Of a stretch of 64,000 nucleotides of DNA, positions 1 through 8,674 are shown one piece after another (the first letter of the stretch is position 1; each line of letters starts with the position of its first letter). A program made the translations under genes and the position numbers. The notes under the pieces were generated by a model that ran no database searches, had not been told where the DNA came from, and was given only the letters and a program-made list of their open reading frames with translations. The DNA comes from Dermabacteraceae bacterium TAE3-ERU27. Lineage in GTDB: Bacteria; Actinomycetota; Actinomycetes; Actinomycetales; Dermabacteraceae. The stretch is taken from assembly GCA_019218415.1 (NCBI GenBank), contig JAHUUL010000003.1, positions 1 to 64,000 on the forward strand, read 5' to 3'.

Positions 1-80
1 TCATTCCGAACCCGGAAGCTAAGCTCTACTGCGCCGATGGTACTGCACTCGGGAGGGTGTGGGAGAGTAGGTCGCTGCCG
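1..80 (+). rRNA. rrf: 5S ribosomal RNA, 3' part
   Basis: The first 80 bases match the 3' two thirds of bacterial 5S rRNA: the CCGAACCCGGAAG loop region, the GATGGTACTGC segment and the GGGAGAGTAGGTCGCTGCC end. The 5' part lies before the window. It is followed directly by a strong terminator, so this is the end of an rRNA operon. Confidence 0.93.
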
Positions 81-91
81 TAATTTTCTTT

Positions 92-130
92 AGGGGGGTT
101 GCCTTTTTGGGTGGCCCCCCTTTTTTTTTG
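92..130 (+). terminator. Intrinsic terminator of the rRNA operon
   Basis: A GGGGGG-rich arm pairs with GGCCCCCC across a short T-rich loop and is followed by a run of nine T (121-129). Position right after 5S rRNA fits rRNA operon termination. Confidence 0.9.
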
Positions 131-241
131 TGGTTTAACAAGAAACGGCAGGTAAGTGCCTTTTGTGGTCGCTGCGTTTCCAACGCGGGGTATAAAACGG
201 GCGATTACTTTCCGAGCGCTAGGGGATAGTAGATTGTCCCT

Positions 242-871
242 GTGACTAGAAAAAGCCTTTTGAACTGCTTTTTTATCGCGGCGGCCATCACATATAGCAG
301 CTGGATATTTACCCTGCTACTGACCTCGACGACGCTCAGCCCGGTAGCCCACTATGTATCCGAATACGCGGCCAGCAACCAGCCCTGGCATCTGCTCTAT
401 CGGGTGGGGGACGGGCTGTCGGCAGTATTTATTGCGGCCGGGCTCTGGACGGTGCGCAGCCACAAAACTGCGCTCTGGTGGTCCCTGGCGGCGTTCGCTC
501 TATTCACACTCGGGGACTCCCTATTTCCGTTCGCGTGCGCCATTCACCAAGAACCCTGCGCCAGCCAAGCCGCAGCCTGGCAGCTGCCGCTCACCCACTA
601 CCTACACTCACTTACCAGCATGCTGCTTTCCGTTGCTCTGATAACGGCGATGGGGATAGATGCCGTTAAGAATCGCAACCGGCTCCGTGTGAGCGTCTCC
701 GCGATAGCGGTAACCGCGATGCTTCTTTCCGTGCTCGGTGAACTGGATCTGCACACGGTAGGCGGTTTGCTCCAGCGCGTGCAGCTTGTCGGCATCTCCA
801 TCTGGTTAGTGTTGATCGCGCCGCTGTTGGCTGCTGACCACCGGAGCGCAGCCGATCCCAGGCGAAGCTAG
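242..871 (+). CDS. DUF998 family integral membrane protein
   Basis: A 209-residue protein with about six hydrophobic segments (roughly 7-29, 55-73, 77-95, 118-138, 147-166, 178-197). The pattern SEYAA after the first segment, the GDSLFPFAC stretch followed by a second Cys, and the later His-Ser in LTHYLHSLTS resemble the DUF998 family, whose function is not known. The GTG start is supported by a -10-like TAGATT at 230-235 that leaves only six bases before the start codon, so the mRNA is probably leaderless. It converges on the sulfatase gene and overlaps its end by four bases. The family call is from pattern memory and moderate in confidence. Confidence 0.75.
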   Translation: MTRKSLLNCFFIAAAITYSSWIFTLLLTSTTLSPVAHYVSEYAASNQPWHLLYRVGDGLSAVFIAAGLWTVRSHKTALWWSLAAFALFTLGDSLFPFACAIHQEPCASQAAAWQLPLTHYLHSLTSMLLSVALITAMGIDAVKNRNRLRVSVSAIAVTAMLLSVLGELDLHTVGGLLQRVQLVGISIWLVLIAPLLAADHRSAADPRRS

Positions 872-2267
872 GGGAGGGGCAGCCCGATCTCGCGCCGCCA
901 GGCCGTGTGACGCTCCTGCAGCTGCGCGGCCAGCTCAGGTTTTTCCGCCAGCCGCTCCACGGACTCGCCCTCGCCGTCGGCAAACAGGGACAGGGACAGC
1001 CCCTCACCGACGTCCACGTGCTCTACCCCGCGCAGATACTCGGCCTGCGGGGAACCGGGCTGGCTGTAGCGCAGTTTCGCCTCCGGGACACGCACGGCCC
1101 ACTGAAACCCCGTATCGAAATGCAGCGCTTCGTGCACGGGCTGCCCCGGATCGGTAAACACTCCCGTCAGGGGAATGCCGTCGAGGGGAACCTCTGGGTC
1201 GAGACTCACCCCGGCCAGCGCCGCGAACGTCGGTAGTAGATCCAGGGAACTTACCAGGGAATCGCTAGTGCTGCCGGGAGCGATCACGCCGGGCCAAGAG
1301 GCCACGAACGGGACGCGGATACCGCCCTCGAACAGGGTGTATTTGGTGCCGCGCAGGGGGAGATTACTACCGTAGTTACAGGTAGAGCCGCCATTATCGG
1401 TCAGGTAAACCACCAGCGTGTTTTCGCGCTGACCGGTTTCTTCCAACGTATCCAGCAGATGCCCCACCTCGCGGTCCAGCAGCTCCAGCTGGGCCAGGTA
1501 GAACTCCCTGCCGTTCGGCAGATTCGGCGAAATCGCGCCGTCGTACCAGTCCAGGTACTCGTTCATCTCCCCATCGAAGTCGGGATGCTTCGGTAGCCCC
1601 GCGCGTCCAGTTCCTCATCCGGTAGCTGCCAGGCAAAGTTATGCACGGCGTTGAAGGCAACCATGCAAAAGAACGGTTCGTCAGCTGCCGCATCGCCTGC
1701 GCGCATGAAGTCCTGCGCGCGGCGCGAAAACTCCGCCGTTAAATGGTTATGGCAGGAAACCTGCTCGCCGTTTTCCACCATCGGCTGCACACCCACCACC
1801 GGTGCTGCCTCACCGGCCCGCGCCACCTCTTCTTCCCCGTGGCGCAGGTAGTGCAGGCGCCCCATGGAAAGCGCGGCCAGACCGTAGAAAGACTCCGCGA
1901 AACCGTGCCGATCCGGGCAGGAGCGCGTCCCGTAATCATCCGGGCCGTAATGGACCTTGCCGAAATAACCCGTACGATAGCCCGCCTCGGCCAAAACCTC
2001 CGGCATGCTACGCCACGGCTGCGGCGCAAAGCGGGAGGAATCGAACCAGCGCGCGCCCCAGCGCTGCTGGTAGGCCCCGGCCATCATGCCGGCGCGGGAC
2101 GGCGAACAGATCGGTGCGCTCACGTACCCGTTGCGGAAATCCATGCCGGACGCGACCAGCCGATCCAGGTTGGGGGTATTCACCTCCGGGTGAATGCCCC
2201 GGCAGGAAAGATCGGCGTATCCGTGATCGTCGGAAACAATCAGCAGGATGTTGGGCTTACTTCCCAT
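868..2267 (-). pseudogene. Type I sulfatase (arylsulfatase family), split by a frameshift
   Basis: The upstream part (1563-2267) begins MGSKPNILLIVSDDHG with metal-binding Asp13-Asp14 and carries the formylglycine motif C-S-P-S-R at Cys54, so it belongs to the cysteine-type sulfatases that need a formylglycine-generating enzyme. It stops at 1563. The rest of the domain, including the metal-binding YLTDNGGS motif, continues in another frame (stop at 868). The frames join cleanly if one base is added to the G4 run (CCCC at 1597-1600 on the + strand): the joined reading is ...DARG-LPKHPDFDGEMNEY. Total length about 460 residues is normal for the family. It lies 46 bases after the PfkB kinase gene, and the pair looks like an operon for a sulfated sugar or glycan. 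Either a real pseudogene or a single-base assembly error. Confidence 0.85.
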
Positions 2268-2313
2268 CCCGGCACCGTCCCATCGTTAGCTGCCAGCCCG
2301 CGCTGGTCGTGTA

Positions 2314-3249
2314 TTACTGGCGGCCGACGCCAGCGTGGCGCGCCAAAAAATCGTCTACCTCGCCGCGCAGCGGTGCGCTAGCGGGCCCGTGCCGGGTTAC
2401 CTTGATGGCCGCCGCCGCATTGGCGCGTCGAGCGGCCTCCAACCAGGAAAGTCCCTGCGCCACCTCGGCGAGCAGCGCCCCCGTGTGAGTATCGCCCGCG
2501 CCGTTAGTGTCCACCGGAACCTGGGGGAAGCCGGGCACGTGAATCGGCCTGCCCCTTTCGAAAACATAACACCCGTCGCTGCCATCGCGCACCACTATGC
2601 GGGCGCCGCGCGGCAACATGCGCTGCAGCGGCAGGAAGGTGCCCAGCAGGTCATCTATCCCCGTTGCGCTGCGCGCCTCGTCCGCATTGGAAGTCCACAC
2701 CGACGTCAGGCGCAGCATGCGTTTGCGCACTCGCTCGGGAAAATCCGGGAAGGGAGCGCCGGGATCCAGCACCACCCGCACCCCCTGGGGCAGGGATTCC
2801 AGCCAGGTCAGCAACGGCTCCCGGGTGGGGGCAAAGAGACTGTATCCGCTCACGCAGAGCAGATCCCCCGGCTGCGGCTCCAGGCGCTGCAGGGAGGCCA
2901 CGCTGATTCGTCGCTCGGCGCCGTAGGTGGTAACGAACGTGCGTTCCGCGCTCGGCTCTACCAGCACCAGGCAGAGCCCCGTATCGCTATCGGGAATGGG
3001 CGTGTCCGAAAGCGTCACGCCTTCCGCCCGCAGGGTCTGGCGCACCAGGTCGCCGTTCGGTCCGGTTCCGTGGGCGCCCCCGTGCACGGCCTGCGCCCCG
3101 CTGCGAGCGGCCGCCACCAGTATGTTCACCGCGCCGCCGGCGTATAGGTTCTGAGAGGAGGCGTTTACGTTCCCGCCGCGGACGGGTATCTGCGGCACCT
3201 CGACGACCATATCGACGAGCGCCTGGGCGGTGTGTAGCACGCGAGGCAT
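2314..3249 (-). CDS. PfkB-family carbohydrate kinase
   Basis: A 311-residue ribokinase-like enzyme. The N-terminal substrate region contains GGAVNILVAAARSG (38-51), and the C-terminal PfkB signature DTNGAGD is at 247-253 with the catalytic base Asp253. The family phosphorylates sugars, nucleosides or sugar phosphates with ATP; the substrate is not readable. The reading frame is open far upstream, but ATG at 3249 is chosen because a TAGGAT -10 element (3257-3262) sits seven bases before it, a leaderless arrangement. An alternative ATG is at 3258. It is followed by the sulfatase gene, which suggests phosphorylation of a desulfated sugar. Divergent from the sulfurtransferase. Confidence 0.87.
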   Translation of the reverse strand: MPRVLHTAQALVDMVVEVPQIPVRGGNVNASSQNLYAGGAVNILVAAARSGAQAVHGGAHGTGPNGDLVRQTLRAEGVTLSDTPIPDSDTGLCLVLVEPSAERTFVTTYGAERRISVASLQRLEPQPGDLLCVSGYSLFAPTREPLLTWLESLPQGVRVVLDPGAPFPDFPERVRKRMLRLTSVWTSNADEARSATGIDDLLGTFLPLQRMLPRGARIVVRDGSDGCYVFERGRPIHVPGFPQVPVDTNGAGDTHTGALLAEVAQGLSWLEAARRANAAAAIKVTRHGPASAPLRGEVDDFLARHAGVGRQ

Positions 3250-3309
3250 AGCCCCCATCCTAGACGCCGCGTGCCTGAGTCTGGCCGCGCCTCTCATAGG
3301 ATTGTGTAT

Positions 3310-4137
3310 ATGAGCCAAATACCGCCGATAGTGGACTACGAATGGTGCGCGGCGCAGACGGGCCGCCCGCTGCGTTACGCGGACGTGCGCTGGAGCCTGG
3401 CCCGGCCCGACGGGCGCGCCGACTACCTGGCGGGGCACATTCCCGGAGCCGTTTACGTGGATCTGGAAACTCAGCTCACCGACCCACCCAGCCCCCAGCG
3501 CGGACGGCACCCCCTGCCGCAGCCGACCCTTTTCGCGCAGGCCATGCGCGAACTCGGCATCTGTGATGACACCCTGGTGGTTGCCTACGACGACTGCGGC
3601 GGCCTCTCCGCCGCTCGGCTGGTGTGGCTGCTGCGCGCCTGCGGGCACCCGGCCGCCCTGCTCGCGGACGGACTGCGCGGCTATCCCGGAGAGTTGGAAA
3701 GCGGCCCCGTGGAGGTCGCGGCAGCAGAGTTCACCGCCAGCCCCTGGCCGCCGTCGCTCCTGGCCGACGTTAGCGAGGTGGCGGAGGTTTCCCAAAACGG
3801 GGGCAGCAAAGGCAAACGCAGGCTCATAGATTCGCGCGCGGAGGAACGCTACCGGGGCGAGCACGAACCCGTAGACGCCCGCGCCGGACACATCCCGGGG
3901 GCGATAAACGCCCCCGTAACGGAAAAACTCAGCGGCAAAAAAGCGGCTGCGCTGCAAAAACGCTTCCGCAAGGCCGGCCTGGGGGAGGGGGAAACCCCGC
4001 TCGTTTACTGCGGTTCGGGAGTTACCGCCTGCCTCAATCTACTGCTGCTGGAAAAGGCCGGTTGGCGCGGTCGGCTATATCCCGGATCTTTTTCCCAGTG
4101 GGCGGCCGATCCGGCCCGCGAGGTAGAGGTTGGATAA
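3310..4137 (+). CDS. Thiosulfate/3-mercaptopyruvate sulfurtransferase, two rhodanese domains
   Basis: A 275-residue protein with two rhodanese domains. The N-terminal domain (about 8-130) has no catalytic Cys: the loop reads YDDCGGLSAARL. The C-terminal domain (about 165-275) carries the active-site loop CGSGVTA with Cys234. This CGSGVTA form is typical of 3-mercaptopyruvate sulfurtransferases, whereas CRKGVT is typical of thiosulfate rhodaneses, so the first is favoured. The start at 3310 is preferred over an in-frame GTG at 3271 because AGGA lies eight bases upstream of it. Likely roles are sulfur transfer to cyanide, thioredoxin or tRNA/cofactor pathways; context does not decide. Confidence 0.9.
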   Translation: MSQIPPIVDYEWCAAQTGRPLRYADVRWSLARPDGRADYLAGHIPGAVYVDLETQLTDPPSPQRGRHPLPQPTLFAQAMRELGICDDTLVVAYDDCGGLSAARLVWLLRACGHPAALLADGLRGYPGELESGPVEVAAAEFTASPWPPSLLADVSEVAEVSQNGGSKGKRRLIDSRAEERYRGEHEPVDARAGHIPGAINAPVTEKLSGKKAAALQKRFRKAGLGEGETPLVYCGSGVTACLNLLLLEKAGWRGRLYPGSFSQWAADPAREVEVG

Positions 4138-4297
4138 CGGTACTCAATAGCCCTTTAAGTAGCCGCCAAAGGTGGGCTACCCTGGCGTAAGAACCCGCTT
4201 TTCCCGACCGGAAACTACGGGTGTACCAATGCGGGTATGCGGCTTAGCGCGTTCCCGCCTGCCCGTATAAATACCGCGAGGAAAGCTAGGGGAAACC

Positions 4298-5248
4298 GTG
4301 ACTAAGCCCGTGACTTCGGTCGACGAATACCGCGAACAATGGCCGCAGTTCGTCGCCGCCGCGCAGTCGCTCGGGAAACGGGTACGGGAAATCCTGCGCG
4401 ACGGCGGTATCGACTTTCGCGACGTCATAGCCCGCGCTAAAACCGTGGAATCCCTCTACGGCAAACTCGCGCGGGAAGGGTTCGGGGAAATCGCGGATGT
4501 GCACGATCTACTGGGGGTGCGCGTGGTCTGCAACGTGGAACCGGACATAGCGCGGGTGGCCGACTCCCTCAGCGAAGAATTCACCGTGGTGGAGGTGCGC
4601 GATAAATCCCGCGAGGTGCGCGAACGCGGCGAGATCGGCTATAGCGGGCTGCACCTGATCGTGGAAAACGAGGTGGCCTGCCGCGCCGAAATTCAGATCC
4701 GCACCATCCTGCAGGACGCCTGGGCGCAGTTCGAACACGGCGTGCGCTACAAGCCCGTCTCCGGGGAAACCAGCGCCGAAATAGACCGCTCCCTGACCCT
4801 GGCATCCGGCCTCCTGGAACTCGCAGACGCTCAGTTCGCAAAGGTGCAGGCACTACAGATCGAGCATTCGATAGCGCGCCGCCACACCATCCGGGGAGAC
4901 GAGGACGAACGCAGCATCAGCATCGACGATCTGCGCGACGCGCTGCTGGAGGCCCTGCCCGGCAAGCGCCTCTCCAAAAAATCCCACTACATGTGGGGTC
5001 TGCAGCTGCTCGCCGCCATGGGAATCTCCTCCCCGGCGGCGCTGCGCCGCTTCCTGGCGGGCATGGACCCGGATCGCATCCGCGAGGTCATGCACTACCG
5101 CTACATTCCCGGCCCGGTCAGGCTCCTGGACGATATGCTGCTGCTCGCCTTCGGGGAAGAATACGTGGCCCGCACCAAGGAGATCGGGGAGGACCCGAAC
5201 CGCGAACGCAAGCTCGGCTCCCGCCTGGCGAAAATAAACCAGGCTTAA
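4298..5248 (+). CDS. Small alarmone synthetase (RelA/SpoT synthetase domain protein)
   Basis: A 316-residue protein with a GTP pyrophosphokinase domain in roughly the first 200 residues: VHDLLGVRVVC, GYSGLHL, and EIQIRTILQDAWAQFEH followed by RYK, the conserved strand, loop and helix of RelA synthetases that make (p)ppGpp from ATP and GTP/GDP. There is no HD hydrolase domain before it and no TGS or ACT domain after it, so it is a single-domain type. A further ~110 residues of mostly helical sequence follow the domain; I do not recognise them. GTG start at 4298 with AGGGGA just upstream. About 160 bases before it hold no gene and no clear signal. Confidence 0.9.
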   Translation: MTKPVTSVDEYREQWPQFVAAAQSLGKRVREILRDGGIDFRDVIARAKTVESLYGKLAREGFGEIADVHDLLGVRVVCNVEPDIARVADSLSEEFTVVEVRDKSREVRERGEIGYSGLHLIVENEVACRAEIQIRTILQDAWAQFEHGVRYKPVSGETSAEIDRSLTLASGLLELADAQFAKVQALQIEHSIARRHTIRGDEDERSISIDDLRDALLEALPGKRLSKKSHYMWGLQLLAAMGISSPAALRRFLAGMDPDRIREVMHYRYIPGPVRLLDDMLLLAFGEEYVARTKEIGEDPNRERKLGSRLAKINQA

Positions 5249-5285
5249 CGCACGCCAGAGGCGGTTTCCGGTTAGGCTCGAAACC

Positions 5286-6227
5286 ATGAAGGTTCTCGTT
5301 CCGACCACCATCGAACTGTCCCTCAACCTGCCCGCTGGCTGGGAAAGCACCAGCTACGACCCGAAAGAAACGATCCCCGCCGCGCATCGCGACGTAGACG
5401 TCCTGGTCGTCTGGGGCAACAGCGATAAGAACATCGCCGACGCGGTAGCGAACTGCCCCCGGCTGCGCCTGCTGCAAGGGCTCCTGGCCGGGGTAGACCG
5501 GCTGCTGGGTATGGACTTGCCCGAGCACGTTCGCATCGCCTCCGGCGTCGGGCTCCACTCACGTACGGTCAGCGAACACACCCTGGCGCTGCTACTTAGC
5601 CTGGTGCGGCGCATGCCCGAATGCGCGCAGGCGCAGGCGCAGCGCCGCTGGGCCGCAGAAATGGGCGGCATCCAGCCGCTGCACCCGGAGGGCAGGATCA
5701 CCACCCTGCTCGATGCGCGCGTGCTGATCTGGGGCTTCGGCGCGATCGGGCAACACCTGGCGCCCATGCTGGCGGCGTTCGGCGCCGACGTGCGTGGCGT
5801 CGCCCGCAGTGCGGGAAAGCGGGCCGGATTCGAGACGCTCACCCCCGAACAGGCGCGGGGCGCGCTCGCCGAAACCGATGTCTTGATCAACGTGCTGCCC
5901 GCCAGCCAGCAAACGCAGGGACTTTTCGACGCCGAACTGTTCGCGGCCCTGCCCGCTCACGCGTTCTTCGTGAACGTCGGCCGGGGCAGCAGCGTGGTAG
6001 AGGAAGACCTGGTGCGGGCCCTGCGCGAGGGCACCCTGGCGGGGGCGGCGCTGGACGTTGCCGCCACCGAGCCCCTGCCCGCGGATTCGCCCCTGTGGCA
6101 GGCCCCCAACCTGATCATCACCCCGCACGCCGCGGGCGGCCGCCCGGTGGGGGCCGCCGAACGGGTCGCGGAAAACTGCGCCCGGCTGGCGCGGGGAGAA
6201 GAACTGCTCCACGAAGAAAAGCGCTAG
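5286..6227 (+). CDS. D-isomer-specific 2-hydroxyacid dehydrogenase, NAD-binding
   Basis: A 313-residue protein with the Rossmann motif GFGAIG at 150-155 and the family catalytic triad: Arg233 in NVGRGS, Glu262 in ATEPLP and His281 in TPHAAGG. The family includes phosphoglycerate dehydrogenases, glyoxylate/hydroxypyruvate reductases and D-lactate dehydrogenases. The short length and lack of an ACT domain argue against SerA. The start is supported by TAGGCT at 5273-5278, seven bases before the ATG (leaderless pattern). Its 3' end lies opposite the extended 3' frame of the CobW-like gene. Confidence 0.9.
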   Translation: MKVLVPTTIELSLNLPAGWESTSYDPKETIPAAHRDVDVLVVWGNSDKNIADAVANCPRLRLLQGLLAGVDRLLGMDLPEHVRIASGVGLHSRTVSEHTLALLLSLVRRMPECAQAQAQRRWAAEMGGIQPLHPEGRITTLLDARVLIWGFGAIGQHLAPMLAAFGADVRGVARSAGKRAGFETLTPEQARGALAETDVLINVLPASQQTQGLFDAELFAALPAHAFFVNVGRGSSVVEEDLVRALREGTLAGAALDVAATEPLPADSPLWQAPNLIITPHAAGGRPVGAAERVAENCARLARGEELLHEEKR

Positions 6228-7370
6228 CTGACGCAGCCGCTCTCGCGGCGCAGCGGATGCCTCGCCCGACGTCAGGCCAGCCCCGTCGGGTCAGGCGCTG
6301 CGCGAACGCTCCCCCGAGCCAGGGCGAGAGCGGATCCGGCCTGCCCAGCCAGGGCAGTAACCCCTGCTCCCATTCCTCGTTCGTGAGCAGGCAGTCGCGG
6401 AAGGCGTCGGCCACCCGCTGCCGGTCAGCCGGATCGATGCCGGTCACGATCAGGCGGGTGGTAGGCAGCTCCCTGCCGCTGGAGGAATGCGACCCGATCG
6501 ATACCTGGCCGCCCGCGCCGTCCCACTGGCAGATGGTGCCGGGCCTGGTCGGAACCCAGAAACGCCCCCGGGAACGGAGCTTGCCGGAACCGAGGCGCTC
6601 GATGTGTTTCAGCAACCGATCCGGGTGAAAAGGGCGCTCCGAACTGAGGTCCAGCGTCCAGGTGCCGTGCGCCGTCGGCCCGCCCCACGGCTGCACCGTG
6701 CGGGGATCGCAGCGGTGCGAGGCCGACTCCGGATTGTGTTCGCCGGTAAACAAAATGCCCGGATCCAGCGTGTGAATGCCGCGTACGCCGAGGGTGTCGT
6801 GCGCGCGCAGGTGCTCGATCAGTTCGTCTCCGGCCGTGCCGATGTCGCCGCAGAGGATGAGCACGTCTGCGTATTCGAGCTGGGAACACAGGGCCTCGCC
6901 GACGCTGCGCTCATCGTCCTGCGTCATGCCTAGCCCGCGCTCGGCCAGGGTGTCATCACCCAAGATATCGCGCACGGCCGCGTCGGCGTCCACTATCGCG
7001 GCCACGGGGGAGAGGTGCGCCCCGCCACCGCCCCTTCGAGTGCCCTGGCCAGCATGAGCGCGTCCCCGCCGACGGGCAGTGCGAACAGGATCGCGTCCCA
7101 GCGTCCGCTGTCTACCAGGCGTTGCAGGGTCGGGATGGCGTCCTCGCGCACGGCGCAGCCCGCGCAGGGATGTTCGAGGTAGACCTGTTCGTCCTCCACG
7201 ATTCCGCCCGCGTCAAGCACCAGGCGGCGCAGCGTGCCCGCGTTCGCGTCCAACTCGTGGCGCAGTACAACCAGTCCGGGCTGATCCATCAGCAGGTTGG
7301 CGCTCAGCGCATCGCGCAGCACCGGGTCTATCGCTGCGAGCAGCGAAATCGGCGTGGTAGCCATGAACAC
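6118..7370 (-). pseudogene. CobW/COG0523-like protein without P-loop, frameshifted
   Basis: The first part (6993-7370) starts with TTPISLLAAIDPVLRDAL in place of a GTPase P-loop and has the Cys pair EHPCAGCAVRED, which matches the actinobacterial CobW-like proteins found beside zinc-free ribosomal protein genes. It ends after ~125 residues. The second part (6118-7005) continues with VAAIVDADAAVRDI and the C-terminal domain. Adding one base to the G4 run (CCCC at 7020-7023 on the + strand) fuses the frames as ...AVAGAHLSPVAAIVDA. The last ~35 codons run antisense into the dehydrogenase gene and look unnatural, so a second indel near 6310 (G5 run) is possible and the true end is uncertain. Presumed role: zinc allocation during zinc starvation. 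Start is GTG 7370 or ATG 7364. Confidence 0.8.
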
Positions 7371-7382
7371 TCCATTCCTTGA

Positions 7383-7397
7383 CGATAACGATTATCA
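7383..7397. promoter_or_regulatory. Zur box in the divergent cobW-rpmB promoter region
   Basis: The sequence GATAA-CGA-TTATC (7384-7396) is a perfect inverted repeat and close to the actinobacterial Zur consensus TGATAATGATTATCA. It lies between the two divergent starts, just upstream of a possible -10 (TACAGT, 7402-7407) for rpmB. Both flanking units encode zinc-sparing proteins, which is what Zur controls in streptomycetes and mycobacteria. No zur gene is in the window. Confidence 0.85.
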
Positions 7398-7415
7398 ATA
7401 ATACAGTGTCGTGAC

Positions 7416-7652
7416 ATGTCCGCATACTGTCAGGTCACACAGGCCAAGCCGAGCTTCGGCCGCAACGTTTCGCACTCCAATCGCCGCACCCCGCGCAGGT
7501 TCATGCCGAACCTGCAGCGCAAGAAGTACTACGTGCCTTCGCTGGGGCGCAGCGTCACCCTCACCGTGTCGGCGCGGGGCATCAAGATCATCGACGCCCG
7601 CGGCATCGACTCCGTAGTGAACGAGATTTTGCGCCGCGGCGAAAAGCTGTAA
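7416..7652 (+). CDS. rpmB: 50S ribosomal protein L28, zinc-independent paralogue
   Basis: 78 residues, [17 protein letters not shown]...[11 protein letters not shown], then a [10 protein letters not shown] core and [14 protein letters not shown] end, as in L28. Only one Cys remains (residue 5), so the four-Cys zinc site of the zinc form is absent. It is the first gene of the Zur-controlled island. A TACAGT box lies eight bases before the ATG, so the transcript probably has little or no leader. Confidence 0.96.
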   Translation: MSAYCQVTQAKPSFGRNVSHSNRRTPRRFMPNLQRKKYYVPSLGRSVTLTVSARGIKIIDARGIDSVVNEILRRGEKL

Positions 7653-7674
7653 ACGAAGAGATAAGGAAACGCGC

Positions 7675-7842
7675 ATGGCAAAAAAGAGCGACGTGCGCCC
7701 GATCATCAAGCTCCGCTCCACGGCGGGGACCGGGTACACCTACATGACCACCAAAAACCGGCGAAATACGCCCGACAGGCTGGTCATCCGCAAATATGAC
7801 CCGGTGATCCGCCGCGTGGTCGAATTCAAGGAGGAGCGCTGA
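7675..7842 (+). CDS. rpmG: 50S ribosomal protein L33, zinc-independent paralogue
   Basis: A 55-residue protein starting [20 protein letters not shown] and continuing [16 protein letters not shown] and [16 protein letters not shown], the L33 pattern. It contains no Cys at all, where the zinc-binding form has two CxxC pairs. AAGGAAAC lies before the ATG. The stop codon is directly followed by the rpsN start, so the two are translationally coupled. Confidence 0.96.
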   Translation: MAKKSDVRPIIKLRSTAGTGYTYMTTKNRRNTPDRLVIRKYDPVIRRVVEFKEER

Positions 7843-8148
7843 ATGGCTAAGAAATCCAAGGTTGCGCGCAACCGGCAGCGCGCCGAGGTCGTGGCCCGCT
7901 ACGCCGAGCGCCGCCGCGAATTGAAGCGGCAGATCAAATCGCCGCACAGCAGCCCCCAGCAGGTGGAGGCAGCCGTGCGCGAACTGCAGAAGATGCCGCG
8001 CGACGCCTCCGCCACCCGGCTGCGTAACCGCGACCAGATCGATGGTCGCCCCCGCGCCTACCTGCGCAAGTTCGGCCTTTCCAGGGTCAACCTGCGCTCC
8101 CTCGCGCACCGCGGCGAACTGCCCGGTGTCACCAAATCGAGCTGGTAA
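7843..8148 (+). CDS. rpsN: 30S ribosomal protein S14, long zinc-independent form
   Basis: 101 residues, the long S14 form without the CxxC...CxxC zinc ribbon. It has [20 protein letters not shown] and the conserved [23 protein letters not shown] end. AAGGAGGAGCG inside the end of rpmG serves as its ribosome binding site. Third gene of the zinc-limitation island. Confidence 0.97.
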   Translation: MAKKSKVARNRQRAEVVARYAERRRELKRQIKSPHSSPQQVEAAVRELQKMPRDASATRLRNRDQIDGRPRAYLRKFGLSRVNLRSLAHRGELPGVTKSSW

Positions 8149-8157
8149 GGAAGAACC

Positions 8158-8406
8158 GTGAAACCAGGCATTCATCCCACCTACGAGAAGGTGATCTTCC
8201 GCGACAAGAGCGCGGACTTCGCCTTCCTGACGCGCTCCACCCGCACCTCCGACGTCACCATGACGTGGGAGGACGGCAAGGAATACCCGGTGATCGACGT
8301 GGAGATCTCCTCCGCCTCGCACCCCTTCTACACCGGAAACGCCCGCGTGGTCGATACCGCGGGCCGAGTCGAAAAGTTCAACCGCCGCTACGGAAAGAAG
8401 AAGTGA
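8158..8406 (+). CDS. rpmE2: 50S ribosomal protein L31 type B
   Basis: 82 residues, [20 protein letters not shown]..., with [26 protein letters not shown]. This is the longer type B L31, which lacks the CxxC zinc motif of type A. GTG start nine bases after rpsN, with GGAAGAA before it. In other bacteria type B L31 replaces the zinc form and frees zinc under starvation. Confidence 0.96.
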   Translation: MKPGIHPTYEKVIFRDKSADFAFLTRSTRTSDVTMTWEDGKEYPVIDVEISSASHPFYTGNARVVDTAGRVEKFNRRYGKKK

Positions 8407-8410
8407 CGCC

Positions 8411-8533
8411 GTGAAGGTACGCGCATCTATCCGTTCGCTGGTACGCAAGGACGGTGCCCAGGTGGTGCGCCGTCGCGGCCGGATCTACGTCATCAACAAG
8501 AAATACCCCCGCTTTAAGGGCCGACAGGGGTAG
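8411..8533 (+). CDS. rpmJ2: 50S ribosomal protein L36, zinc-independent paralogue
   Basis: A 40-residue protein that begins with GTG four bases after rpmE2: [20 protein letters not shown], then [20 protein letters not shown]. This is the L36 pattern with the usual Cys/His zinc ligands missing ([12 protein letters not shown] where the zinc form has CxxC). It is the last gene of the island and is followed by a hairpin. Confidence 0.95.
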   Translation: MKVRASIRSLVRKDGAQVVRRRGRIYVINKKYPRFKGRQG

Positions 8534-8612
8534 TTAGACCCCGGCTCCGCCGCTCGGGAAACTGGCGGTGCCGGTAGAGGCGCAAGCCTCCTTCGTGAAA
8601 ATGGGTGAAGAA

Positions 8613-8644
8613 GAGGCCCCCACCGTAAAAACGGTGGGGGCCTC
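8613..8644. terminator. Hairpin between convergent rpmJ2 and BCCT transporter
   Basis: A perfect 14-bp stem (GAGGCCCCCACCGT with its complement) with an AAAA loop. There is no clear T run, but the place between two convergent gene ends fits a shared terminator. Confidence 0.75.
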
Positions 8645-8674
8645 GCCTATGCTCCCAGCTAGGGGAGTGATTGC

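Noticed and set aside
1563-1610. Programmed frameshift in the sulfatase
   Set aside because: No slippery heptamer with a following stem was seen, and sulfatases are not known to use one; deletion or sequence error is simpler.
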